Shown here in pieces: positions 1 to 7,864 of a stretch of 64,000 nucleotides of DNA. Position 1 is the first letter of the stretch. The number at the start of each line of letters is the position of its first letter. Source of the stretch: Candidatus Iainarchaeum sp. (GTDB lineage: Archaea; Iainarchaeota; Iainarchaeia; Iainarchaeales; JAXPJC01); the NCBI GenBank assembly GCA_016187745.1, contig JACPJC010000006.1, positions 90,747-154,746 on the forward strand, in the 5' to 3' direction. Made by a program: the position numbers and the translations under genes. The notes beneath the pieces were generated by a model. That model saw only the letters and a list, made by a program, of their open reading frames with translations, ran no database searches and was not told the origin of the DNA.

Positions 1-1456
1 CAGGATTTGTGCCGGGGCATTTCTCCCCATAACTGCATTTCACAATCGGATAATTCACGCTTGTGAGCTGGATTTCAATATTGTCAGATTCAAGGTATGC
101 TTTTTCCCCGGCATTGAGGCTGAATTCCTCTCCTAATTTTACAACTTTCTTTTGCTCTTCGCTTACCTGCAGAGTAAATGTGTAGGAATTATTCGATTCG
201 TCAGTTTCAGGAATCTGGTTCAGGTAATCCGCATAGATTGTTATCTTATAGGTGCCTGCCTTTGTGGCATAGCCCGTCAGAGCCGTTCCTGCGGATTGGT
301 TGTGGCTGAGATAGAGTGAAAATTTATTGTCATATATCTGGACAGCGCCTGAGTCTGATTTTGCTGAAATCAGGAAAGCCTGCGAAACCGCTGCGCTGCC
401 CTTGTTGATTATTCCCAGGTCTATGGAGAATTTTTCATTTACCTTTACACTTGAGGGCGCAGCAAGCTTGTAGATTGAAATGTCGGGCAAGCCGCCTGTT
501 GGAACGCATGCGCCGTTGCTGCAGCCGCTTGCGCACGCAATTACATCTCCGCCGGTTTTTCCCTCAGAGGTGCAGTAAAACTCCATAACATTCGCAGTGT
601 CTGTGCAATAGTCTGTCTGGCTCCTATATTCAACATCAAATGTCCCAGTAACGCTTCCCTTGATTGCAGTATCTTTCCCGCCATCTGTGTCTATGCATGT
701 TGCCGATGGTGTAAAGCAGCTCCCCGAACCCTCGCAATCGGTGGTGCATATATTCCCTGAGCAGGATGAAGGAAGGCATTTCCTTGTACACGTTGAAGGG
801 CAATTGCTATAGCGGTAGTCCTCACATCTCAACAGACTTGTTAATTTCATCGTTATTATTACTGCGCTCCCTGAATTTGCATAAACCTTGAACAATTCTG
901 TTTTTGCTGCGCTGTATTTGCTGCCTGGGTCTTCAGCATAAATGTAATATGTGCCGGCTGGAACTGAAGAAAACACAGAATAGCCGCTTTCCGTGCTTTG
1001 CGTTTTGACTAAAGTAATGGCGGAAGTTAAAGAGCCCGAATCGGAATAAAGCGTCAGGTTTATTTTTGCCATCAGCTGGCTGCCGTGCTCATCATAAAGC
1101 GTTAGGGAAATTTCCCCTGTTTCTATTTCGGGAATGGAAAGGCATGCGCCGGCGTTGCAGCCGTTCGGGCATTGAAGATTGCGCCCGTAGCAGCTGTTTG
1201 AGGAATTGCAGAGCTGCTCCTCAACATATGTGTTGTTTTCAGTGCATGTGTCATAAGTCGGCCCGTAAACTACCCCGAGGGAATCAACATACTTGCAGCT
1301 TCCCGCAGTGTAAAGGTATTCGCCGCCGTCGGAGTCATTACACGTAACAATGCTCGCATTGGAATCCGCAGCGCTTGCGAGGTTGCTTAAAAGGAGCGTA
1401 AATGCAAATATCAGCACAAATCCCGCGCAAATCCGGGCAATTCTTTTTTCATGCAT
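1..1456 (-). CDS. Secreted Cys-rich protein with CARDB domain, partial (C-terminus off the window)
   Basis: An open frame runs on the minus strand from an ATG at 1456 to the window edge with no stop, so the C-terminus is missing. The first ~30 residues are a clear signal peptide: a basic start (MHEKRIAR), a hydrophobic core and an SNLASA-type cleavage region. The mature part has many Cys pairs and Thr/Ser/Asn-rich stretches. Around residues 325-430 lies a CARDB-like domain, starting near PDISIYKLAAPSSVKV and ending with the typical ETDESNNSYTF. CARDB is an adhesion-type beta-sandwich common on archaeal surfaces. An AT-rich stretch with TATATATA lies 35-45 bases upstream. Ligand and function are unknown. 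The frame is not covered by any complete ORF because neither end is closed inside the window. Confidence 0.85.
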   Translation of the reverse strand, partial: MHEKRIARICAGFVLIFAFTLLLSNLASAADSNASIVTCNDSDGGEYLYTAGSCKYVDSLGVVYGPTYDTCTENNTYVEEQLCNSSNSCYGRNLQCPNGCNAGACLSIPEIETGEISLTLYDEHGSQLMAKINLTLYSDSGSLTSAITLVKTQSTESGYSVFSSVPAGTYYIYAEDPGSKYSAAKTELFKVYANSGSAVIITMKLTSLLRCEDYRYSNCPSTCTRKCLPSSCSGNICTTDCEGSGSCFTPSATCIDTDGGKDTAIKGSVTGTFDVEYRSQTDYCTDTANVMEFYCTSEGKTGGDVIACASGCSNGACVPTGGLPDISIYKLAAPSSVKVNEKFSIDLGIINKGSAAVSQAFLISAKSDSGAVQIYDNKFSLYLSHNQSAGTALTGYATKAGTYKITIYADYLNQIPETDESNNSYTFTLQVSEEQKKVVKLGEEFSLNAGEKAYLESDNIEIQLTSVNYPIVKCSYGEKCPGTNP

Positions 1457-1624
1457 TTCCTTTTCGCCTGCTTCTTATTTGCTGTATAATTTGCTATATA
1501 TATTCATTTATTTATAAGCATTGCTGTTTTGGTGTTTCCAGCGTATTTATCATGCATCTCGCTTTATTTAAGGGTTTGGATTTTGTTAGGCAGGCGGCTA
1601 AAATGCCGGTGCTGCCTGCAAATG

Positions 1625-1930
1625 TCAATTTCTTCCTGAATGCATCCTGTGGGAATGCGCCCTGTGCCTCGAGAGCCCGCCTATGCGGTGGAAGCCGAAC
1701 TTCCTATGATGAAACTTATGGGTCATTAATTGTTCCGGGCCTTGCGTTTCGGCAGGCGCAAGCTCTTCATTTTCCGGGTTATCTTGCAGGTCTGCGGCCT
1801 TTTTGTGCGCCCTTAGGGCATACCAAATAAAAAAGGCGATTCCCGCTACGATTACCAATATGACTACAACAGCCAGAATGATGCCTGTGAAAAAAAGCCC
1901 CGAGGCATCCGCACCCGAGAATGCTGCCAT
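1625..1930 (-). CDS. Small single-span membrane protein with His/Arg-rich tail
   Basis: A 101-residue protein not recognised as a known family. Residues ~12-40 form one strongly hydrophobic membrane segment (GIILAVVVILVIVAGIAFFI). An acidic linker follows, then a C-terminal ~33 residues with eight histidines and many arginines. A TATA-like TTTTATATA lies about 26 bases upstream of the ATG on the minus strand, which fits a leaderless transcript. The plus-strand frame over the same bases overlaps the neighbouring secreted gene and has no such promoter. The tail might bind metal or nucleic acid, but this is speculation. Confidence 0.6.
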   Translation of the reverse strand: MAAFSGADASGLFFTGIILAVVVILVIVAGIAFFIWYALRAHKKAADLQDNPENEELAPAETQGPEQLMTHKFHHRKFGFHRIGGLSRHRAHSHRMHSGRN

Positions 1931-2044
1931 AATCTAACTGTAGCTGCTTTCATCTATATAAAACTTCCTTTGAAATGGAATTGCATATCGGCTTATGCGT
2001 TCGTAAGTGTTAAATATCTGTTTGCTGAACATTCTACTGAAAAC

Positions 2045-2647
2045 ATGGGAAAGAAACTTGGCGCGCTTCTGCTTATTGCCATAATTGCTGTTATTGCGTA
2101 TTTTGCCTTCGGAAAGGATATTTTCGGGAATATTTTCGGGAATTCATTTGAGGGCGGGCTTGCGCAAATTGGGGGGGTTGATGGGAAATTCGGGATTGAA
2201 GAAAACATGCTGATGCCCGCAAATGCAAATGAAACCGCAAATTACATTTCTGAACTGGATTCCTTAAAAGCGCAGTTTGAAAATGCCCCTGAAAGCAGGG
2301 AGAAGAGCGCTTTGCTTCTGCTTATTGGAAGCAGGATTTATGCTGCAGATGCGCAGAAAAGCATGATTGACGGGGTGGAGGCATACAGGCGCATAAGCAA
2401 AGTGAAATACGAGTGCGGGGAGGGGGAAACCGCAGGTGTTGCGAAAATAGATTTCGGTAAGGCTGCTGAAAATGCTGAAAGGGCGCTGAGCCTGCGCGGA
2501 ACTTTCATTGAGAATTATCCTGATTTTGCTGAAACCGCAGGGATAGGTTCAACCGATATAAGCGGGCTTGCGCTTAAGGCTATTGCGGAAAGCGCGGGGG
2601 AACTTGTTAAAAATATTGAGGCATACTGTAGCATACAGAATGCATGA
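2045..2647 (+). CDS. Membrane-anchored helical protein, unknown function
   Basis: A 200-residue protein with one N-terminal membrane segment (residues ~3-22, KKLGALLLIAIIAVIAYFAF) and a mostly helical extracytoplasmic or periplasm-like part. ATG 2045 is chosen over an in-frame ATG at 1970 because a TTAAATAT box at 2010-2017 sits about 30 bases upstream, as for other genes here, and because the hydrophobic anchor begins at once. Its stop overlaps the start of bud32 by 8 bases, so the two are probably co-transcribed. No family was recognised. It carries two Cys near its middle and end. Confidence 0.7.
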   Translation: MGKKLGALLLIAIIAVIAYFAFGKDIFGNIFGNSFEGGLAQIGGVDGKFGIEENMLMPANANETANYISELDSLKAQFENAPESREKSALLLLIGSRIYAADAQKSMIDGVEAYRRISKVKYECGEGETAGVAKIDFGKAAENAERALSLRGTFIENYPDFAETAGIGSTDISGLALKAIAESAGELVKNIEAYCSIQNA

Positions 2648-3254
2648 GAAAATTCTTTTGCGGCAGGGCGCTGAGGCAAACCTTTACAAATCTGAATACT
2701 TGGGAAAGGAAGCGCTCATAAAGGAAAGGATTCCGAAGGATTACAGGAACGCGGAGCTTGATTCTGAAATAAGGAAAAGGCGCACTAAGGAGGAGGCGCA
2801 GCTCCTGTACAATGCGAAGGCGCTCGGGGTAAGAACCCCTTTAATATATAAGATTGATTTGAGCGGAGCGACTATAATAATGGAATTTATTGAGGGAAAA
2901 AGAATGAAGGATGCGCTTAACGGGAAGAACCTGAATTTATGCAAATTGCTGGGAAATAAAATCGGGATTCTGCATTCAAACGGGATTGTGCACGGGGATT
3001 TAACTACAAGCAATATTATTATACATAACAATGCGCCGGTTTTCATTGATTTCGGCTTGGGATTCCATTCGCGCAAGACTGAGGACTTTGCAGTGGATTT
3101 GCTGAATTTCAGGAAAACATACAATGCGACGCACTACAAACTGGGGAAGGGATGGAATTTAATCGTGAGGGGCTATATTGAACGGAGAGGAAACGCAGGA
3201 AAAGAAGTTGTGGGGAGGATTCCAAAAATTGAGGAGAGGGGTAGGTATTTATAG
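2640..3254 (+). CDS. bud32: Bud32/PRPK-family serine/threonine kinase (KEOPS subunit)
   Basis: A 204-residue kinase matching the small archaeal Bud32 fold, the KEOPS ATPase/kinase that supports Kae1 in making t6A37 of ANN-decoding tRNAs. Visible motifs are the start RQGAEANLYK with nucleotide-loop character, the lysine in ALIKERIPKDYR, the catalytic loop VHGDLTTSNIII, the metal-binding FIDFGLG, and the family C-terminal stretch EDFAVDLLNFRKTYNATH. Length is normal for a free-standing Bud32. Kae1, often fused or adjacent in archaea, is not in this window. ATG 2640 is favoured over an in-frame start at 2568, since the family begins right at the glycine-rich strand. It overlaps the upstream gene by 8 bases. 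Confidence 0.92.
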   Translation: MHEKILLRQGAEANLYKSEYLGKEALIKERIPKDYRNAELDSEIRKRRTKEEAQLLYNAKALGVRTPLIYKIDLSGATIIMEFIEGKRMKDALNGKNLNLCKLLGNKIGILHSNGIVHGDLTTSNIIIHNNAPVFIDFGLGFHSRKTEDFAVDLLNFRKTYNATHYKLGKGWNLIVRGYIERRGNAGKEVVGRIPKIEERGRYL

Positions 3255-3282
3255 AAGTAATTTGCATATATGTGTGAAAAAT

Positions 3283-4959
3283 ATGGACAAGCCGGCGCTT
3301 TTAATTGTTTTAATAATGCTCATTGCCGCGCTGGTTCTGCTGAGCGGCTGCGTTACATATGACAAATGCGATTTGAACAAGGACGGGAAGGTAAGCGAGA
3401 TTGAAAAGCAGGACTGCGCCCGGGGGGACGGAAACACCAGCAGAAAGTGCGGGGACGGAGTATGCGGGCCTGTTGAGAAGCAGAAGGGAACATGCCCGCA
3501 GGACTGCGAACAGGACGGCAATAACGGCGGTAGCGTGGGCAAATGCGGGGACGGGATTTGCGGGGCAATGGAAGAGCAGAAGGGAACATGCCCGGAAGAT
3601 TGCAATAACGGCCAGCCCGACCAGAATATTTCGCCAAGGGAAAAGGAAAGGGCGTCAATATCGGTAGATTTTTCTTCGGACAATGGAAGAATCAGCGATT
3701 ACCTTTTCGGCACTATTGCGGGCCCGATATTTGATGAAAGGGCGTTTCCACTTCTTCAGGAGGCCGGCTTCAGGCTTGTTGAGATAAGGGTGAATATTGC
3801 AATGCCTGAAAACCCCGGAGACATTTCAGGTTATGATTTCTCCCAGCTGGACAGCCAGGTAAATTCAACAATTTCAATAGGCGCTACACCAATTATTTGG
3901 TTCATTCAGGAATCAAAGCCTGATCTGGAGAATTACAAGGCCTATGTGGAAACAGTTGTTTCGCATGCAAAAGGGCTGAGCCGGGATGTGAAGCTTTTCA
4001 GGTTCGGAAACGAGCCTGATGGCGGGATGTATTGGAAGGGAACTGAGCAGGATTATTTCGAAACATATGCCGCATTTGCGGAGGCAGTAAAGTCTGTTGA
4101 CAATTCAAACATCCTTATCGCGCCTTCGGTTATGCATGCCTGCGAGGCGGATTGCCCCGGCATTCTGGATTTTTCGCGGAATTTCCTTGATTACCTGAAA
4201 GAGAACAATGTGAAGCTTGATTATTTCACTTTTCATGCCTATTCCTATGTCCCCTATTCAAGGTTCTATCTCCAGCCGTCAAAAATTTCTGAACTCCTGA
4301 AAAGCTATCCTGTTTCCGATGTTTATGGGGCCCCGAGGCTCGGCAATGATGAGTGGAACCTGATGGTCGGGGACACATGGTCTGGAAAATACAATTCTGT
4401 TTTTGACACTGCGGAGGTTGCCGCAAGCAACATAAACAGCCTGATAAGCATGGCAAATGCGGGAGTTTCGCTTTCAGTGAGGTATGGCGGCGCCTCAAAC
4501 AGCGGGGGGCATGATTTCCCTTTAACAGATAAAAATTACAAAGGAAAGCCCTCATTTTATGCGTTTAAGGGGTTCGGCATGCTCTATGGCCATTATCTTT
4601 TGGACAGCACCGGCGGGGACAGCTTCAATCTGGGCGTTATTGCAGGGAAGTCAGATGATGAGTTAATCATAATAATATCAAATTTTGACATAGAGGATTA
4701 TATCAACAAGCATCAGCCGAAGAAACGCGACGAATATGAGAATTATTCATCGCAAATCAGGGCCTATGACGGCTATTTGCTGGCAATAACCGGCATCCCC
4801 TGGGCAGGAAGCCTTGCTTTTGAGAGATATCTGGTTGATGATTCGCACAAACTTGAGCTTGTTGAAAGCAGGACGATTAATGCTGCAGCCGCGCTGGCAT
4901 TTGAGAACCCCATATCCGCCCCCTCGCTCCAAATAATAAAGATTAGCAGGCAAGCCTAA
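3283..4959 (+). CDS. Lipoprotein with EF-hand-like motif, two Cys repeats and GH39-like TIM-barrel domain
   Basis: A 558-residue envelope protein. Residues 1-25 form a hydrophobic segment ending in LLSGC, which resembles a lipobox. A calcium-loop-like CDLNKDGKVSEIE follows, then two near-identical Cys modules (KCGDGxCGxxExQKGTCPxDC) at residues ~65-115. From ~125 to the end there is a glycoside-hydrolase-like barrel. FRFGNEPDG places a candidate acid/base Glu near residue 244 and GNDEWN a candidate nucleophile near residue 357, as in GH39/clan-A beta-xylosidase-like enzymes. It could cleave host or environmental polysaccharide; substrate cannot be told. ATG 3283 is chosen because TATTTATA lies at 3246-3253 and the signal segment begins there. 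Confidence 0.75.
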   Translation: MDKPALLIVLIMLIAALVLLSGCVTYDKCDLNKDGKVSEIEKQDCARGDGNTSRKCGDGVCGPVEKQKGTCPQDCEQDGNNGGSVGKCGDGICGAMEEQKGTCPEDCNNGQPDQNISPREKERASISVDFSSDNGRISDYLFGTIAGPIFDERAFPLLQEAGFRLVEIRVNIAMPENPGDISGYDFSQLDSQVNSTISIGATPIIWFIQESKPDLENYKAYVETVVSHAKGLSRDVKLFRFGNEPDGGMYWKGTEQDYFETYAAFAEAVKSVDNSNILIAPSVMHACEADCPGILDFSRNFLDYLKENNVKLDYFTFHAYSYVPYSRFYLQPSKISELLKSYPVSDVYGAPRLGNDEWNLMVGDTWSGKYNSVFDTAEVAASNINSLISMANAGVSLSVRYGGASNSGGHDFPLTDKNYKGKPSFYAFKGFGMLYGHYLLDSTGGDSFNLGVIAGKSDDELIIIISNFDIEDYINKHQPKKRDEYENYSSQIRAYDGYLLAITGIPWAGSLAFERYLVDDSHKLELVESRTINAAAALAFENPISAPSLQIIKISRQA

Positions 4960-5026
4960 CCTATATAAACCTTTTTGCGCAAGGGTTATTATAAGCAAAT
5001 TTTATATTTTGCTTTTTTGTTTCGGC

Positions 5027-5068
5027 ATGAGCAAAAAGGCGTTGTTGCGCATTGCACAATTGTGGTGA
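5027..5068 (+). promoter_or_regulatory. Short upstream ORF (13 codons) overlapping the uS15 start region
   Basis: A TTTATATT box at 5001-5008 predicts transcription starting near 5027-5032, almost exactly at this ATG. The reading frame encodes MSKKALLRIAQLW and stops at TGA 5066-5068. That stop lies inside the GGTGA motif (5064-5068) that serves as the Shine-Dalgarno of the uS15 gene. A ribosome terminating here would be placed on the uS15 initiation site, so the arrangement could couple or regulate uS15 translation. This is inference from position only. Confidence 0.4.
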
Positions 5069-5073
5069 AATCT

Positions 5074-5742
5074 TTGGCTAAAAAGAAGGAACTCATTGAG
5101 GAGAAGGCTGAAAAGAAGAGCGGAGCAAAGGGCGCGAAGAAAGAGGAAAGGGCCCATGAAAAGCCGAAAAAAGCGGAAAAGCCGGAGCCAAAGGCGAAAG
5201 TCAGGGCTGTGCCGAAAACAGAGGCGCAGGAGAAGAGGGATGCGCTTAAGAGGGAGCTTGAGGAGCGCGGCATAAGGGTGAAGGAAATTGCGGCCGAGGC
5301 TCTGGAGAAAGGGAAATTTTCCAGCGAAAGGAAAACCTCTGAGAGAAAGGCGCCGGAATGGGTCGAATACAAGCCAAGGCAGATTGAGCAGCTTATTGTG
5401 CAGATGGCTAATTCCGGGCACACGGGCTCTGAAATAGGGATGCTTCTTAGGGATCAGTACGGAATCCCGAATGTTGAAACTGTAACAAAGAAAAGCATGC
5501 TTAAGATGCTGCAGGAAAACAATATTGCCCCGAAGATGCCTGAGGATCTGATGAATCTTATAAAGAAATCACTCAAGCTGCACAAGCACATGCAGCTTAA
5601 CAGGAAGGACATGTCAGCAAAGCACGGGTATGTGCTTACGGTTTCAAAGATAAGAAAGCTTTCAAATTACTACCAGAGGATGGGAAGGCTTGCGAAGGAC
5701 TGGCGCTACAGCACAGAGGAAGCTGAGCTGCTGATGAAGTGA
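5074..5742 (+). CDS. rps15: 30S ribosomal protein uS15 with long Lys-rich N-terminal extension
   Basis: Small-subunit ribosomal protein that binds the central domain of 16S rRNA. The archaeal uS15 core begins near residue 94 (PEWVEYKPRQIEQLI) and includes HTGSEIGMLLRDQYGIP and the C-terminal GYVLTVSKIRKLSNYY. The start is uncertain. TTG 5074 is preferred, because GGTGA lies 5 bases upstream, the same spacing seen before other well-defined starts here. GTG 5065 is the alternative. Either way some 90 residues rich in Lys, Glu and Ala precede the core, where family members usually have about 20-25. The eS1 gene follows after 12 bases, so they form an operon. A short ORF overlaps the start. Confidence 0.93.
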   Translation: MAKKKELIEEKAEKKSGAKGAKKEERAHEKPKKAEKPEPKAKVRAVPKTEAQEKRDALKRELEERGIRVKEIAAEALEKGKFSSERKTSERKAPEWVEYKPRQIEQLIVQMANSGHTGSEIGMLLRDQYGIPNVETVTKKSMLKMLQENNIAPKMPEDLMNLIKKSLKLHKHMQLNRKDMSAKHGYVLTVSKIRKLSNYYQRMGRLAKDWRYSTEEAELLMK

Positions 5743-5754
5743 TGAGGGAAAAAA

Positions 5755-6399
5755 ATGGCTGTTGAAACAAAGGAAAAGCAGAGCTCGCAGCAGCTGGTGC
5801 TGGAGCAGAGGAAGGCGGCAGACAAGTGGAAGAGGAAGAAATGGTTTGAGGTTCTTGCCTCCGAGCAGTTTGACAACAGGCAGATAGCAAGCACGCCTGC
5901 TGAAAAGCCAGAGCTGCTTTTCGGGAGAACAGTCCTTGTTAACGCAGCAGACCTCTCGGGGCAGGGGAAAAAGGCGCATATTTCGCTCAAGTTCAGCATT
6001 GCGGATGTGAAGGGGAACAAGGCATATGCGAAGGCGATGGGGCATGAGGTAAATGGCGGATATGTAAGAAGACTTATGCGCAGGCACATAAGCAAGATTG
6101 AAAGCACCCAGTACTTAACAGCGAAGGACGGGAAGAAGCTGAAGGTCAAAACGCTTACAATAAGCGCTAGGAAGCTGAACAGGGGCCAGGAGACCGCGAT
6201 AAGGAAGATAATGGAATCCGAAATTGCGGAGATATGCAAGGCGTATGATGCCGACAAATTAATACATGATTTTGTGTTTGCAAACATTGCGCAGGGAATT
6301 TATTCAAAAGAGAAGAAGATTGCCAACATAAAGAAAGTTGAGATTGTGCAGTCAAGGCTTATTGAAAAATCTTCTGCGGCAAGTGAAAAAAATGTATGA
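5755..6399 (+). CDS. rps3ae: 30S ribosomal protein eS1 (S3Ae)
   Basis: A 214-residue protein matching the archaeal/eukaryotic eS1 family of the small ribosomal subunit, located near the mRNA exit. Recognisable features are KWKRKKWFEVLASEQF near the N-terminus, the LFGRTVLVNAADLSG segment, the basic YVRRLMRRHISKIES stretch and the typical central beta/alpha layout. Length is normal. GATGAGGG upstream of ATG 5755 gives a possible ribosome-binding site. It sits 12 bases after uS15 and overlaps the next gene by 8 bases, which indicates one transcript uS15-eS1-DUF92. Confidence 0.94.
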   Translation: MAVETKEKQSSQQLVLEQRKAADKWKRKKWFEVLASEQFDNRQIASTPAEKPELLFGRTVLVNAADLSGQGKKAHISLKFSIADVKGNKAYAKAMGHEVNGGYVRRLMRRHISKIESTQYLTAKDGKKLKVKTLTISARKLNRGQETAIRKIMESEIAEICKAYDADKLIHDFVFANIAQGIYSKEKKIANIKKVEIVQSRLIEKSSAASEKNV

Positions 6400-7060
6400 A
6401 CTTCTTCCTGCTGTAATTGCAATACTGGTTTTTTTCTCCATACTCTCATACAGGCTCAGGGCGCTTGATTTTTTCGGGGTGGTTGTGGGCTTTGCCGTCG
6501 GATTGCTCGTGTTCCTGCTTTCGGGGATTGTGCAGTTCGCTGCAATGCTGCTGTTTTTTGTTGTCGCTGAGTTCTGCACGCGCTGCGCGAACCTCTACAA
6601 GGCGAAAAGGCACTCTGTGAGGACTGCAAGCAATATCCTTGGGAATTCGCTTGCGGCAGTAATTGCGCTTGCTGTTGGAAGCAATATCGCGTATTTCGGG
6701 GCTGTTGCCGCAGCGCTCGCGGATACAATATCAAGCGAACTAGGGATTGCCCTTGGGCAGAAGCCGAGGCTTGTAACAAACCTTAGGAAGGTCGCTATCG
6801 GAACCAACGGGGCTGTTAGCTTATATGGGCTGGTTGTTAGTGCAATGGGCGCATTGGTTATTGCGCTTGTTTATTTCCTCGCCTTTGGAAACGCGAAGGC
6901 AATAGTGTTCATTGCTGCGGCTGGATTTTTGGGCGGGGTTGCAGACAGCTTTGCAGGCGCAGTTCTTGAGAGAAAAGGGCTTATAAACAATGCAACAGTC
7001 AATTTTATCGGAAGCGCAACGGGCGCGGTAATTGCATATTTGTTGTTTGCATTTGCCTGA
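6392..7060 (+). CDS. DUF92/VTE6-like integral membrane protein
   Basis: A 222-residue polytopic membrane protein of the DUF92 (TIGR00297) family. Plant VTE6, in the same family, is a phytyl-phosphate kinase; archaeal members are thought to act on isoprenoid phosphates but are not well characterised. Family marks are RTASNILGNS, ALADTISSELGIALG, PRLVTNLRKVAIGTNGAVS, GFLGGVADSFAGA and NNATVNFIGS. There are about six membrane segments. ATG 6392 overlaps the eS1 stop and follows an AGTGA motif. CarS, an isoprenoid-lipid cytidylyltransferase, lies 0.2 kb downstream, which fits a shared lipid context. Confidence 0.85.
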   Translation: MYELLPAVIAILVFFSILSYRLRALDFFGVVVGFAVGLLVFLLSGIVQFAAMLLFFVVAEFCTRCANLYKAKRHSVRTASNILGNSLAAVIALAVGSNIAYFGAVAAALADTISSELGIALGQKPRLVTNLRKVAIGTNGAVSLYGLVVSAMGALVIALVYFLAFGNAKAIVFIAAAGFLGGVADSFAGAVLERKGLINNATVNFIGSATGAVIAYLLFAFA

Positions 7061-7117
7061 TTTTTTTATTATTTGCCAACCGATACAATTAAATTATTTA
7101 AATGCCAATCTAATACT

Positions 7118-7243
7118 ATGCCAAACAGGCCTGTTGTTCCCGGCAGACCACCGAAGCGAGAGAGAAAGAGGCTGAAGAAACTATACAAAGCCTTGTTTAA
7201 TTCCGGGCCACCTGGAAAATTAGTGGAACTAAAACGGCAATAA
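7118..7243 (+). CDS. 41-residue basic protein, unknown function
   Basis: A small ORF (MPNRPVVPGRPPKRERKRLK... ending VELKRQ) that is very rich in Arg, Lys and Pro and lacks a membrane segment. TTATTTAAAT at 7094-7103 lies about 20 bases upstream of the ATG, so a leaderless transcript is plausible. It sits in its own gap between the DUF92 gene and carS, with no overlap, and no competing frame is seen. No family was recognised. The basic composition suggests RNA, ribosome or acidic-lipid contact, but this is a guess. Confidence 0.5.
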   Translation: MPNRPVVPGRPPKRERKRLKKLYKALFNSGPPGKLVELKRQ

Positions 7244-7272
7244 GCGGCTTTGCGCGGTTAAGGTGATGCCAT

Positions 7273-7785
7273 TTGGAATTATTGATTATCAGAATTCTGC
7301 TTTATCTTTTGCCGATGTACATAGCAAACAGCAGCGCAATGCTTTTCGGGTTTGGGAGGCGCCTGGATGCGGGAAAAAACTTCACTGACGGGCGGGCGCT
7401 TCTGGGGAAGGGGAAAACTATTTCTGGAACGTGCGCGGGAATTTTCTTCGGCACCCTTACAGCATTCACAATTTACATTATTTTTCCTGAGGTGAATTCC
7501 GCAATCAGCGCGAATTACATCGTGTTCGGGTTTTTGCTCTCGCTTGGCGCAATCTTCGGGGATATTGCGGAAAGCTTTTTGAAAAGGAGAATTGGAAGGG
7601 AGAGCGGGGCTGCGCTCCCAATCCTTGACCAGCTGGATTTTGCTATCGGGGGAATTGTTTTTACGCTTGCTCTTTATGTGCCGGGCGCAATTGAAATTGC
7701 GGCAATTCTGGGCATTACGCTGATAATACATGTTGCGCTGAACGGCGCGGCTTATCTGATTGGAGTCAAAAAAGTCCCTTGGTAA
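7273..7785 (+). CDS. carS: CDP-archaeol synthase (CarS)
   Basis: A 170-residue membrane enzyme that activates 2,3-bis-O-geranylgeranyl glycerophosphate with CTP to make CDP-archaeol, the branch point of archaeal phospholipid synthesis. Family marks are YIANSSAMLFG, the DGRALLGKGKTISG loop, GDIAESFLKRRIG, PILDQLDFAIGG and the C-terminal GVKKVPW. About five membrane segments are visible. The start is TTG 7273. GGTGA at 7262-7266 lies 6 bases upstream, and the nearby ATG 7266 is out of frame. It ends convergent with secD, with a hairpin between. Confidence 0.93.
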   Translation: MELLIIRILLYLLPMYIANSSAMLFGFGRRLDAGKNFTDGRALLGKGKTISGTCAGIFFGTLTAFTIYIIFPEVNSAISANYIVFGFLLSLGAIFGDIAESFLKRRIGRESGAALPILDQLDFAIGGIVFTLALYVPGAIEIAAILGITLIIHVALNGAAYLIGVKKVPW

Positions 7786-7798
7786 ACTTGGGGTTAAT

Positions 7799-7848
7799 TA
7801 AAACATCAAGCACATAACGTTTGCAAGCCAAGCGTGCTTGATGTTTTA
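7799..7848. terminator. Long inverted repeat between convergent carS and secD
   Basis: A perfect 15-base inverted repeat, TAAAACATCAAGCAC at 7799-7813 and its complement at 7834-7848, separated by 20 bases. A second palindrome, ATAAGGGCAT/ATGCCCTTAT around 7848-7868, follows and overlaps the secD stop. Position between two convergent genes suggests a bidirectional terminator or RNA-end-stabilising hairpin. Confidence 0.5.
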
Positions 7849-7864
7849 TAAGGGCATTATGCCC

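Noticed and set aside
1402..1830. 142-codon plus-strand frame
   Set aside because: It overlaps the secreted CARDB gene and the small His-rich membrane gene on the other strand, has odd composition and no promoter; likely a shadow frame.
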